From assembly GCF_041146795.1 (NCBI RefSeq), contig NC_135172.1:34705623-34769622 (forward strand): DNA of 64,000 nucleotides, in the 5' to 3' direction. The notes beneath the pieces were generated by a model. It made no database searches, was not told the origin of the DNA, and saw nothing but the letters and a program-made list of their open reading frames with translations. Source of the stretch: Maylandia zebra (lineage: Eukaryota; Chordata; Actinopteri; Cichliformes; Cichlidae). This document shows positions 37,536 through 50,200 of this stretch, one piece after another. A program made the position numbers and the translations under genes. Each line of letters begins with the position of its first letter. The first letter of the stretch is position 1.

Positions 37536-37852
37536 AAAGACATCATCGGTGTGTGATTAGCCCAGATGACCTGTCTCTGCATACTTTTATTCCCCGCTGG
37601 GCAGAGACAGAGGAAGAAAGGGTGAATAAAAAGAACAACATCGCCGGCTTTTATGTGACCCTCTTCTTGAATGCTTTGGGACATGTTTATCCAGGCAACA
37701 AGATATCTAATTTTAGAACAAAGCTAGCAAAACCTATTGTTTTGAATGAGCCATATGAGGTGGGCGTTATAGAGTTTCAGTGCCCTATCACGACCACATT
37801 CAAACTTGTTGTGGGTATTGTTTGTTGTATACAAATGTTTACCTTTCTTTAA
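37523..37852 (+). pseudogene. Polinton-like structural protein N-terminal fragment (tentative)
   Basis: The frame contains GFYVTLFLNA, then ISNFRTKLAKPIVL and YEVGVIEFQCP. This pattern recalls the N-terminus of a conserved Maverick/Polinton protein of likely virion function. The frame ends after about 110 residues, so only the start is preserved. The assignment rests on memory of the family pattern and its neighbours. Confidence 0.4.
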
Positions 37853-37901
37853 CAGTGTCTCGTCGTATGGCTTGTGGGATAGTCTTGAACGAGCAGAGCC
37901 G

Positions 37902-38201
37902 CTACTGTTCTACGTGACTGACAATAAACTCTAATTCATCATCACCGATAGATTCATCATTCTGCATCATTTGAGCTATTTCATCAAGAAACAGATCTGT
38001 ATTGTACTCATCTTCAGCATTTAAAACAGGCTGTACATCAGAAGCCAGGGATGGGCTTCTCAAAACGACGTTCAAAACACTGCCCGGTTGAGACCCAGAC
38101 ACAGCCCTGTCTATTACATTGGCTAAGAAATCTCTTACTCTGCCCAGTGCCAGTTCTGGATTAGTAACACTTATGTCTCTAAAATCAATATTCTCATGCA
38201 A
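37902..38201 (-). pseudogene. Possible Polinton DNA polymerase B N-terminal piece
   Basis: A 99-residue minus-strand frame with SGSQPGSVLNVVLRSPSL and later FLDEIAQMMQNDESI resembles the leader region of Maverick polymerase B. None of the polymerase or exonuclease catalytic motifs lie in the piece. The opposite orientation to the integrase would fit Polinton layout. Confidence 0.4.
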
Positions 38202-38539
38202 TTCTCAGGCGTTAAAATCAGGTATCAGGTACATTTGGTTATTATTTCAGTCCACTGATTAAATGCCTCAAAGTCAAACCATCTAACAGGCCTAGTGGTA
38301 CCATTATTGTGTTTGAATAATTTATTAGGTAGGGCTTTAAAAGTCAGACATTCAAAATTCTGGTACAGATGTTACAGTCCATATTCTGGAGTGATTTAGC
38401 CTTGCCTAAAATCCAGGTATTTTATAGCAAAGGACATTAAGAAAGGATTGCCTGCATCCAAATTCAGCCAATACTGTCGACAATTACCTGCATTGGAGTT
38501 AGGCATGCAATGTAGGCAGTGGCTAAAAAGACAGCTATG

Positions 38540-39095
38540 GCTGGACATTGTGATCTGTAGTGAGAGTAGGGGCCAGGTGGATGGAAGAAAGCCTAGAGAG
38601 GTGTAGGTATACTCTGAGGAGAAAAATACATGTGCATGAAGGAGCTGGAGATATATATGACAGTAAAAATGCAAAGTGTAGGGGCAGTGATAGTAGATCA
38701 GTTTAAGAACATGGAGTGAACCATACAAAGCAAGAAAGTCCAAAAGAGAGGTGAAGTTACAGTATAGGCAGGATGGAGTGGCTGCACACGTGTCAAGTGT
38801 GATTTGTGACAGAAGAACAGCAGCTATAATGAATATTAAGGTTCACAACACAGTGAGGCATGCTGTGATGTAAGACTTGGAGACGTGGCACTGACAAAAA
38901 GACGAAGTGACCACAATGGAAAGGATTGGAAATGAGTAGGTCAAAGGGACAATTCAGGCTGAGGAGTCTAATGGATAGAGGTAGACAGGCAAGGCTGGCA
39001 TTGCTTGAACAGAAGAGCAGAAAAGGTGCAGAAGTGCAGAAGAGGGATGGTGGATATATTGGATAAAGGATGTGGAAACTGGAGCTACCAAACAT
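38540..39095 (+). mobile_element. RTE/Rex3-type LINE 3' fragment
   Basis: Degraded C-terminal end of an RTE reverse-transcriptase frame: pieces such as HEGAGDIYDSKN, then DRGRQARLALLEQKS and RDGGYIG followed by MWKLELPN fit the RTE ending (RWFGHVxRR, GYIGRRMLxMELPG type). Multiple stops and frameshifts. Confidence 0.7.
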
Positions 39096-39099
39096 TAAG

Positions 39100-41400
39100 T
39101 GTTTTTATTGAAAATCTGAAAACACCCTGGGAAATGTGTGCAGCAATAATAATTGTTTTATTAGTCTTTCTATAGTCACCTGAATACATTATACCTAATA
39201 CAAAAATCAACATTACATGTGTTAACAGATTTTGTATTTATAAGAAAATGTTATTAAAACAACACCTTTCTCAACACATTTATGTTGTTTTACCTTAAGT
39301 AATGCACCGTGAAGCAGAATTCTAAACATTTAGTATCACAAGTAGCAGCTGAACGTCATAAAATATATTGTAAGCATATTGCTTACTTTATTTAAATAAA
39401 TGTTATGTGTTTATTTTTACGTGTGTATATGTGACAACCATTTTTATTTTATTTTATTTTTTATTTTTTTGTATAATGCATAGCAGTAATTTACTTGTTT
39501 TGTTTTCAATACAAACTTTATCAGCTTGAAAATCATTTTTGTTATTGGTAGACGTTATGAAATCTACCAATAATGAACTGCAGTTTGACCCTCCATCAAG
39601 TCTTTTATGCAAATATCGACATGTGTGTTATTCACAGAAACCTCAGAATCTCAGCTAAAAGCTAATATAAACCAACACGATGAATGTACGCTGACAGTCT
39701 GAGGAAGTTTTTGGACATTTGCAAACTAAAAGACATTTTTCAAATTGAAAATAAAATAAAACTGAATTCTATGGTGGTTCTGAGTGTAAGCATTGTTTTG
39801 TATGGTAATGTAGTGTTTCATGTTCTTTTTTAATTCAAGTTTAGTGAAAATAACTCAGCTTGTCTCCATTTTATATGCTCAGATGATGCCTATGCTCTCC
39901 AAAGATTGATTGTACATATCATTGTATAATTTTCAATAAGAAATGGAGAAAAGTTATTATCACTGTATTAATTTTATAGGTAATATAAAAAGTCAGTTGA
40001 ATAGTCAAATGTCTATTATGCAGAAAATTACTTAAGCAGTACTTACTTAGCTACGATACTTAAAATTATTTAAAGTACAATTTGGGTCTCTTGTTGAGGA
40101 TTCTTTTCTTCTGAGACAAAAGTGGGATGTTGCCTTAATTCAATCTTTAAGTATTTATTTGCCTCAAGCAGTTTTCCCTCAGTCAAAAAAACATAGTTTG
40201 TAAGCAGTTAGCTGTACCCAGCTTCCTGAAAGACAATGAGCCTAATTTATCATTACACCGGATTATATATTGAATTGTGCTTCAATGTAATTCATCAAAA
40301 CTGCTGGAGAGAGGCCTTGGTTTAGACTTGGCGTTCCCTCGTTCGTGGACAGGCTGGTCACAACCTCTTCTCACTCCTCTTTCCACTGGTCAGACAAGGT
40401 CACATCTGGATTAGGAACCTGCCTCTCCTATTTCTTTATAATGACTTTTACCCTATTTATGTGTCCCCATCTCTGCACTCAATCCAACCTTCACCCTGAT
40501 TTCACTTCTTCACATCTGTGGTCAAGCCAACCTTCACCCTTGTTTCAATTCCCCATCTCTGAGCTGGTCTTCGCTCTGGTCTGCACAAACAACATCTAAA
40601 TATACTCTGGCATGGTGGTGATCAGATGTATTTATGCTAGCCTTTGTTTTCTAATACACTTTAGTCTTTAATCTTGTTGTCTGCAAACTGCATGCAAGTA
40701 TAGGGTACTTGCGTCTTAATGGCTGGTTTTACATCATAAATGTTTCACTGTTTCCTGCAAAAACCTGACTTGTTGCCCGCAAAATGCACGTAAGTACAGG
40801 GTACTTGAGCCTTATTCAGGGGTCGTGTTATGAGGTGTTATCGTTTCCACTAGAGCAATGGCAAAAAAACAAAATGTCCTCCACATTTAGATCATCTTGG
40901 CTGCTAGATCTAGTTGCTCTAAGAAAACAGCAATGTGACCAGGCTGGAACTGTGTGCTGTGCTTGCCCAGTTCACAATAATACTGCAGAGAGTTGACTAA
41001 GAATATCTGTAATATCATCTGGTTGGGTTATTGTGAGAAAGACCCTGCTGTCTTGGCCCTACTTTCCTGCAAAAATCCCCTGAATTCTGGCCCACGCTGC
41101 CCACAACAAGAGACAGAGTATTCTATTAAAGAAAACCCACTGCTATAAACATTTTTGTTTTAAAAAAAAGTTGGTAAGAGAAACAAAAAGTAACAAAAGT
41201 GTTGTGAGAACAAGTATATTTCCACAATAGGAGTTAGAATAAATATTTGGCTTTGGTTATAGTAATGGCTTTATGGTTACTTTAACTAAAAGTAAATGTA
41301 AGCCAATATGTCAAAACATGTTTTGCTGTTATGTCCTTGAAAGTTTGTTATGTTCATTTTTTTGGGGGAAGTGTCCACTGTTTTCTGTTTTGGTTTCTAT
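39100..41400. other. AT-rich spacer, no gene seen
   Basis: No exon, RNA gene or clear transposon was recognised. A short repeated phrase (AGGGTACTTG) occurs at about 40700 and 40800. From about 41210 the sequence matches the intron before the TM exon of unit E, so it belongs to the decayed 3' half of unit D. Confidence 0.5.
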
Positions 41401-41407
41401 TTTTCAG

Positions 41408-41518
41408 ATTCAACACTGTGTGTGGTTTACACAATACCCTCTGTGCTGCTACTGATGAGTGTTAGTTATTTATTCTTTATAAGTTCTATAAACAACTTAT
41501 AATGTTCCAGGGTTAAAG
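41408..41518 (+). pseudogene. Decayed TM exon of unit D
   Basis: Acceptor and start are normal (DSTLCVVYTIPSVLLLM). Small insertions then shift the frame, and TAA follows at NNL. The donor context GGTTAAAGGTATC is still present. It matches the TM exons of C and E. Confidence 0.85.
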
Positions 41519-41595
41519 GTATCATATATACTCACAGACCTTTACACAATAATGTGTAAGTTAAAATAACCACATGTATTTTTGTATGTTTTCAG

Positions 41596-41672
41596 CAACT
41601 GAGGTCACTGTGAGCAAATTAACCCCAAGTCAAACACCTCAGAGTAGGTGATGGGTGCAGCAAGAAGTGGAA
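41596..41672 (+). pseudogene. Decayed cytoplasmic exon 1 of unit D
   Basis: A normal acceptor (TTTTCAG) is followed by a recognisable exon with an in-frame TGA at 41649-41651; the donor GTAAGA has become GGAAGA. A trace of the last exon's intron is visible near 42020, but no coding tail is left. Confidence 0.8.
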
Positions 41673-41699
41673 GAAAACTGAAGTCCTAAGTCTTAATAG

Positions 41700-44030
41700 G
41701 GTAGTGGGCCTACAACACATTTAATTATGAATATATGGGATACAAGAAAACTTGATTTGCTGTTAGTTGTGTTTAATATGCAAATTTTGTTCAGCATGTG
41801 GCACAGCTGGATGCTCATTATATCTCCTATTTTTATTAAATATCTGCACATTTTTCTTTTTAACACTGAGGAATGAAACTCCAACTTGACTCACTGGCAG
41901 AGGTTTGCAACTGTAAGTCAATAATCCTACTTTGCCTGCAGTGATATGTAGGGGAGGGAAATCCAAAATGTGTCCATCAGTAATCAAGGTCCCTGCAGCA
42001 TGCACTGTTCATTGGTCTGTGTTTTCTTTGTTGAGCAGTTATATGCAGTTATTCAAACCCATCCAGCCCTTTCCTCTAAAACAACTTCCTTCCTTTTTAC
42101 TGGATATTGTGTCACAGTGAGCCTCCTGCTGGTGTTAGTGCAACACTGAATACAGTGTTTATAGTGCAATATTTGAAATAAATGTAGACTTCAGATTGCA
42201 TCACCCAATAATTGGTATTGTGTTGGTTTCTTATATGTTAATTATAAAGCTTGTTATTAAATTTACTAACTTTATGAAATGATGACGTAAATGACGGAGG
42301 ATGGAGTATACCAAAGAAATTGTAGGTATATTAGTAAGAGTAATTTTCTGGGATGAACATTTATTGACTTCCGGATGACAAAAAAAAGATGTAGATAAAA
42401 GACAAAGGATGTTCCCCTTTTTAATAAATAAGTATAGACAAATATTATAGATATCTCTATTAAATTTGAAAAATGACTTTAGTTGAAAACATAGACCCTA
42501 AAATATATAAAATTACCTAGCACAGTGTTTACACTAATTCTTAACTGTCAGCATGTTACTTTAATAGAAAGTCAATCAATAAAACGTATCTAATTGTGAC
42601 AAAAAAGATTGCAGATTTTCCTCAGTGCTGCAACATTTGAATATAATTGACTCTTATTTTTTTGTCCACCAAAGGGTATGAATATGTAATCCTTTTTCAT
42701 TTTTATGTTTGCTTGTTTGTCCATATGTCTTGTTTTTTAACATATCATATTCAAATTTTGCATGATGGTAGATACCAATAAACACGCAACTTTTTTCATT
42801 CAAATTTTTGCACAATATTTCTGGACATCAGGTGATTAAATGTCAATAATTGAATGTTGGATGGGTGTGAGGGCAGATGTCATCTCAGAAGATCTAACAC
42901 CCAGAAAGAGAGGGGGAGAGAGTGGGAGAACGGATGACCAGGTGATAAATGTTTTATGGAGAGCAGAAAAGTGGTTCTCCCCTTTGTCTTCTGCAAGGTG
43001 AGTAGTGTGGAAGATTTTTACTTCTTCACTCTAGATACTGTAGTTGCTGTGAAAAAGAGCCTCAAATCAGAAGTACTTGACTCCCTGGTATAACTCTCAA
43101 ATGTGCACCTTAAAACAGATAACTCATAAGCTGGAGAGGAAATGCGGTCTCACTGGTGGATGAAAGAGTGAAAAAGTGTGCCATCCTATGATATGATATT
43201 ATCACAATACTCCACTCATGATATATTATTCCAATTTTTAACATTTTCTGATATGCTGAGCAGCCTCCCTGTTCTGTATTCTCCCTGTATTCTGATGACC
43301 AGAATACACCCAGCTGGCAAGCAAGTTAGTCAAGTCTCCTCAAATTGTGCACACTGACAAAGACTCATTTTCACTGCTAGAAACACGCTGGCAATCTGTC
43401 TGAATTTATAGTATTTGTTGCATTTTTTAGAGAGTGAAAATCTCTCTAAAAGTCATTGCAACCAGTCCAAGTTAGTTGTGCGTCTCTGTCAGAAGATCTG
43501 TCCAATCACCTTGTAAGAAAAAGTGGCGATCCACTGGACAACCATTTCATCACCACAACTTGCAATCGGTTGGAGAATAGGAAAAAATTTAGTACAGTCA
43601 CAAGCCAGACACAATTTTTGTTGTTTTTTTTGTTTTATTTTTTTGTCCTTCAGGTGAAAGGAGATTCGGGGCCTAGTTTTACTTCAGTGTGACAGAGCAA
43701 TAGCCTGCTTTGAATTAGGAGGTAAGTTTGGAAATACAAGTGTGTTGGATGCCTTTTTGGTTGAGCTGACATAATCAATATAATCAATATAAGTTTGCTC
43801 GCCAAACATTATTTCAGGAGGTGCATGAGATAAGCCCTCTTGTTTTCATTATTCCAAGAGAATTTTTAATTAAAAAAAAAATATATATATATATATATCG
43901 GTATTTGGTGTCCCTGTATCAATATAATATCACCACAGAAAATATCACAATATTATACTGTATAAAAATTTCCCCACCCCTACTAAATATAGTTAAATAC
44001 TATTATTTAACTCTTTTGATTCAAGACTTT
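41700..44030. other. Spacer between D and E, no gene seen
   Basis: AT-rich DNA with a short (TA)n tract at about 43880 and a probable transposon end (CCCCACCCCTA) near 43975. No exon or RNA gene was recognised. Confidence 0.5.
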
Positions 44031-44040
44031 TCATTTATAG

Positions 44041-44251
44041 CACTTCTTTCACCACTAGATGTCATATGTCAGCTATTTTACAAATTATTAAAATACCGTT
44101 ATATGAACTTCCATCTAAGAATGTTGATGTCCTGATAGTCTAGCTCCACCCCTCCCCTCATATTGCTATGACATGAAATGACCCTAGTGTCTGCACAAGC
44201 TTTTCAGTACTGACAATATTTCCTGTTACGTTTCTATTTCGATGAACAAAG
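44041..44251 (+). promoter_or_regulatory. Upstream region of unit E
   Basis: It begins with the shared CACTAGATG block and is alignable to the A/C/D promoter block but clearly diverged; the GAGGAAG core is not kept. Function is inferred. Confidence 0.35.
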
Positions 44252-47200
44252 ATGTGGAGCATTCAAAATCTGCTGTTCATCTTCTGCAGTAAGTAATTTA
44301 AATAAGTAAACAGATAAAGATTAAAGTCAGCTGTATACTAACAAATAAATGTATGTTTTAGTATTAAGCAACAGTAAGTGAAGCTCTGTATTGGTCATAT
44401 TTCTTTAAACAGCACTAAATTAGTTAGTAAGAAAGCTGACCTGACAAAGTAAAACATGATCTTTTCACATTATATTTTGTCTTCTTAGTTTCTCTGAGAT
44501 GTCTGACCAGTGCAGTGGGGATGATCCATGTGACTGGATATGTGGGGAGAGAGGTTAATGTCTCTTGCTCCTATGATCAGAGTTATGAGTCTCATGAGAA
44601 GTACCTATGTAAGGACGGCTGTGGCAGCGATGATGTTCTTATTACAACATCACAAGCAAGAAAAACCAAATACTCAATTTATGATGACAACAGCGCACGA
44701 ATCTTCACAACAACTGTGTTTGATCTTCAATCTACGGATGCTGGAAAATACTGGTGTGGGGTGACGATAACTGGAACAGACATCTACACTGAAGTCGAGC
44801 TGAAATTAGTACAAGGTAAAAAGAAAAGAAAAAAAAAAAGTGGCTTTGCAAAAGTCAATTATAGATTGATAGTGAGAAGATACCATAACAAATAAAATTA
44901 AAGGTAAGGACTTCAGTTTCAGGCTAATAAAAGTTTGTATTTCTTTAAATATACGGATATACAGACACAGCAGTGTAGTGTACTTTAATGGTCCGGCATT
45001 TCACTACATGTCGTACTGTCTACGATTATGTGTGTGACAAATAAAATTTGAATTTCTTTAAACAGTGGTATGTGAGTGCAGGACTATCTGGAATTTTTGC
45101 TGCAAAATTGACCTTCTGTAAAACTGCACTTTAACTTGGAAAAAACACTTAAGTCTTATATGTAATAGTTTTGTGGCTGTAACGTATCTTCTGGTGTTGT
45201 TTATTGTTTACCTTCTTGACAGACAGATGCTGTGACACTGAGACCAAAGTTCAAAGTTATGAGGGATACTCTGAGTCTGTCAGTTGTCCGTATGAGTCTC
45301 AGTATCAGAACAGCCTGAAGTACATCTGCAGAGGAAACCAGCCCTCCACATGTCTGCAGCAGGCACTGATCACCTCTGACACCAAACAAAATGGGCGATT
45401 CAGACTTGATGATGACAAAATGTTAGGAACATTCACAGTGACCATTAACAGTTTGACTCGTAATGATTCAGGGTCATACCTCTATGGTGTTCAAAGACAC
45501 TCTGAGCTGGATGTTTTCTCTGCTGTTGAGCTGGAAGTTGAAGGTAAAAAAATCACAGTAATAGCTCTTTACACCAGCACCAAGAAGACATTATTTGCTG
45601 TCAAATAGTCTCTAAGAAACTTAAATATTTGATTATTCGAAAATAATGTTTCTCTTTCAATCTGACAGAGTGGTGCTGTGTCAACTCAACTAAAATGAAT
45701 GGTACTGCAGGAAATCCACTAACTTTGCAGTGTCCTTATCCTCCACAACACTGGGATAACAGGAAGTTCCTATGTAAGGGAGACCACCGCAACAAATGCA
45801 CAGACATGGTGACGAGTCGAAGCAGGTTCACACTGCAAGATGATGCTGCTTCCAGCTCTTTCACAGTGAGGGTCACAGAACTGGAAGCAGCTGATGCTGG
45901 GACATACTGGTGTGGGTCAGACTCACAGTGGAGAGTTGGAAACTACACCAAGATTGAGCTGTCAGGTATGCTGGACACTTTTGTATAAGATAATACAATT
46001 TAAGCCACGCGTTTGTTTTATGTCAGTTCATGTTTTAGGTCAGTTCCGCTATCTGAAGAGTGCAGTAAAACTAAAACTGTCAATATGATGTTTACACTCA
46101 CCACAAAAAATAGCGGCACAAAAAATAGAACTACTGGGAGGCTCACTTACCACAGGTGGTCTGAGTCTACAAAAGTATTTTTGTCCTTCTAAGCAGTCAT
46201 ATTCTAACTTCCACTATACAATCAATCCTCGCATTTGTAATAAAACTTAGTTGTAACAACCCCATAAATGGCTTATTTCATGTAAATTTCGTTCAAATCT
46301 GAACAATTTGCATATTTAAGTGAAAACGCTACATCCAGATGAACAGAATCAACTTTTGGAGATTTACTTTCCTGGATGATTGAGAATGCATCAAGACGAT
46401 CTAACTGTATTCTATTACAGTTACCATTTAAATGGATGGTAATCAGAATACAGTTACTTTGTTGAAATAAATAGAATACACGGCAGTCATTTCCTGTGTC
46501 ATATGTTAGGCTAGCCCCTCTCTATGCCTTCTCCAAATTTGGTGACTAAATGCAGTCGGGGGTAGGTTTAACTCAGTTGGCTAAGCATGTAGTCATACAT
46601 TGCATGGCTGAGAACAGGTGGCCTGGGTTTGAGTACGACCCACGCCTCTTTTCTTTTTAAAAATTTAAGCTCAATTTCCATCGGGGATTAATACAGTTTC
46701 TCTGATTCGGATTGCTGGAAACCCAAACAAAACACCCAATAAGAGGCTCTAAATTAAGCATCCTGTTAATGTTGGTGGTGTAAGTTACACAATGGACCCA
46801 GAGCCAGCAGTGCATGGGCAGGAATGCACTTCCAACACCACTACATAAGAAGAATGGGATGGGCAAAACTTCAGTACCGTCGATGTGCTATGCTGTGTGA
46901 TTTTTATTACTATTAATGAAGGGTACTCGCCACCAAGCTAACATTGTTAGCTGAGGTTAGTTCATAGACTGCAGACTGTTAGGAAGCTTCTCAAAGTTAA
47001 GCACTTTGGCAAAATTCGCTGTTTCTGTCACGGTTTGTGGGGCAAGCTGTGTTGAGGTATGAATGAAGGACCCAAAGTGCAGGCACTGGCTGAGATGTGA
47101 GTGAGCTTTATTTAAGGAGACTGACATACAACCAAAAGAAAGGGCGCGAGAAAGAGAACTAAGAAATAATCTAAACTGGGAAAGCTAAGAACTAAACAAC

Positions 47201-50200
47201 AAACCTCAATACGAGGGTATGGAGAGCAGAGGTAACACGAAGAACGACAAGGAGGGAGAACAGCATGGAGGGACACAGAGTGACTCAGGGAAACAACACA
47301 GATGGACCAGAAACAAGCACAAGAGGACACACACTATAAATACACGTGGGGAAACAAGGAAACTGCACAAAGGAGGGAGACACAGCTGAACCTAATTGAC
47401 ATGACGAGACAGGAAGGACGCAAACTAAATACACTGACACCAAATAAGGGCCTTCAAAGTAAAACAGGAAACATACACTGACAGAACTCAGAGACATGAA
47501 ACTGACAGAGCAGAGGGAACACACAAGCAGGGATGACTGAACACTAAACCAAGGAAGTACAGAAACCAAAACCAAAAAAAGAAAGTCTCAAACAGAATAC
47601 CTAATAATAATAAGAAGAAACACAAAACGCTGCCTCAAAAGACCCAGGACCATGACAGTTTCATAATGTCTAATAAGCTTCATACAGTTAAGCGCAATCA
47701 CTACATGACAGAAACACAATCTAATCTCTCTTAAATCAGGTTCGATGCTTGGCTGCATGCCAAATATCCTTGGACAAGATACTGAACCCCAAATTGCTCT
47801 CCGATGCATGCATTGGTGTGTGAATGTGTGCTGGTATTAAATAGAAAGCATTTAATCATAGAAAACAGTGCTGGTGTGAATGGGTGAGTAGAAAAGGCCA
47901 ACGCCTCCTTACCCAGACAATATGGAACAGACTGCACACAGCCAGTATCTTGTCTCATAGTGTTGTTTGCGCTGGTGGCAGCAAAATGTGCACTTGAACC
48001 TTAACATGTGGAGGAACATCATCTTCATCAATCAGTGCGGATTCCACTTTCAGGACTCGGATCATATGGTTAAGCTATGGAGAAGATATAGAGAACATTA
48101 TAGTAATTGCTGCACCCTTAGGGTAAAAAGTTTTGATGGAGGCAGTGTGATGGTGTGTGGAGACTTCTGTCATCATTGGAGGAGAATATAATCCACATGC
48201 TATAACTTGTTTTGACTAGCCACATATTAAAGACAGTAAAGCATTCTTTTTATATAAAAGAATATATAACATTTGTTTTGTTGAAATTATTTTAATCAGT
48301 AAGTCATATCTGATGAAATGTCATTTTTTACTAGCCATTCTGTTAAAAAAATAGAAAAAACAAAGTCTGTCTTGAAATGAATGTGGTAACAACACTAAGA
48401 GTGTTTTTCTCTTACAGTCTTTTTGCAGCACACCAGAAAAATCCCAGGTAAAGCTATTATAGAAAATATAAACTGCATATGTGTTTCTGTTAGTGTGCAT
48501 GCCAGCTGAGAAATGTTGTGAGAACAAGTACCTTTTCACATTTAAGGTTAACAATTGGTTTTGTTTATGGTTATGGTTTCATGGTTACAGTACATGAAGT
48601 AAGTCTATGTCACACCGATATGTTAAAACATCTGTGGGTTTGTGTTATGTTAAAATACACATAACTATTAACGAAAAGAAAAGTGAACATGAAAGCATAG
48701 TGAAGGGCCACATTTCTGCTCTTAAGTTATTATCGTATTTTTCGGACCATAAGGCACACCGGATTATAACAGTCAGATAAGTCAAACTTTACTCAACTCA
48801 TTTTTTGTACTTTCTCGGTAAAGCAGCAACACTGCTTTACTTCTTCTTTATTACAGAAGAATTTAGACAGATTTTGACTCTCAGTGATGCCGCAGTGTTC
48901 GTTTGACTTTTGGACCTGAAGTGGAGTTTAGTCCCGGATTACTCCGCGAAGCTCCTAACTACGGTGTCCGTAAAGTTCAGATAATCCATCAAGTGGTGCG
49001 GCTTCGTAGCTTACGAAAGTCGTACTACAACATTTTTTGACAGATTTTTGAGCGCTGTGTACCACATAAAATTGGTTCAAGGTCAGTAAGCACAACCAAA
49101 ATTCATACATAAAGCGCACCAGATTATTAAGCGATTTTTGAGAAAATTAAAGGATTTTAAGTGCGCCTTACAGCCTGAAAAATATGGTAAGTGTTTTGGA
49201 AAGTGTTTCTTTTTATTGTCTTCTCTTTTGGTTTCTGTTTTTCAGATGCAGCACTCTATGTGGTTTACACTGTACCTCCTGTCCTGCTACTGATGTGTCT
49301 CCTAGTTACGATTTATAAGAACAGATGCTCAAGAGTTAATGGTATCTTTTACAGTCATGTACACATGGACATGCTTACACTCAAATATAGATGCAAATAT
49401 AGATGCAAATGAAGTACAACCACTATGTATACTATGTATTTTCAGAAGCCGATGACACCATGAGCAGAAATACACCCAAGGGAAAAAACATAGAGGAAGT
49501 GATGGGGGCTGCAGAAAGTGGAGTAAGAAAACTAAAGTGTAAAGCATTATCAGAGTTTTATGCATAAAATATAAAAATATAAAAGAATTTGGCACAATTG
49601 GAATTTGTAATTATGTGTACATTTTTATTTTTGATGCTGAGACAATGATAGCAATTTGACATCGGAATGCAGATAAAGGTCCTGCTACAGCTATGAACAG
49701 CCTCACACAGGCTGTAGTGTGGCTACAATGGTGGAATAACTCAAGGGCAGTGAGATGACTAAGATTGCAATTGGAAATTGAATCATTTCTTTGAATGGAG
49801 TTTCTTCATTTTTCTCAATTTTTTTTATTTGCTTTACGACTTTTATATTATGCGCATATTATGCCACCATCTAACACAAATGACTAACAGAAAAAAATAT
49901 GTTATATGCTGTAACTCAGCAGCAGAATAAACTGTTGCAATCTGTCACAGCTTAGGTGATTGTATAGATCAAGGTTTCTCTGAGCTTTCATGGCTGGGTG
50001 CTAATTAACCAAGTGATTGAGAACCATGCAGCTAATTCACACAACAAAAGAGAAGTGCTCCCTTTGCCTGTTTTTAATGTGGCTTTGACTGGTGATAAAT
50101 AAGTGTATTACACTGGGGCACTTAAGAGTGGCTCTTAAAAAACGTACTATATTATGTGCCGTTACATTCATTATCCTTAATTGTAATTCCTTCAGAATGG

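Larger units (their letters stand above)
36140..38201. mobile_element. Maverick/Polinton-like (adintovirus-like) remnant
   Basis: An approximately 2-kb stretch holds a retroviral-type integrase with a chromodomain-like end, a fragment resembling a Polinton structural protein, and on the other strand a possible DNA polymerase B N-terminal piece. An unassigned reading stretch at 36140-36420 has one internal stop. All parts are short and broken, so this is an old, inactive copy. No terminal repeats were identified. Confidence 0.7.

Noticed and set aside
36140-38201. A live or complete endogenous virus
   Set aside because: Only short broken fragments; integrase has a stop, a frameshift and an altered catalytic region; no capsid or complete polymerase.
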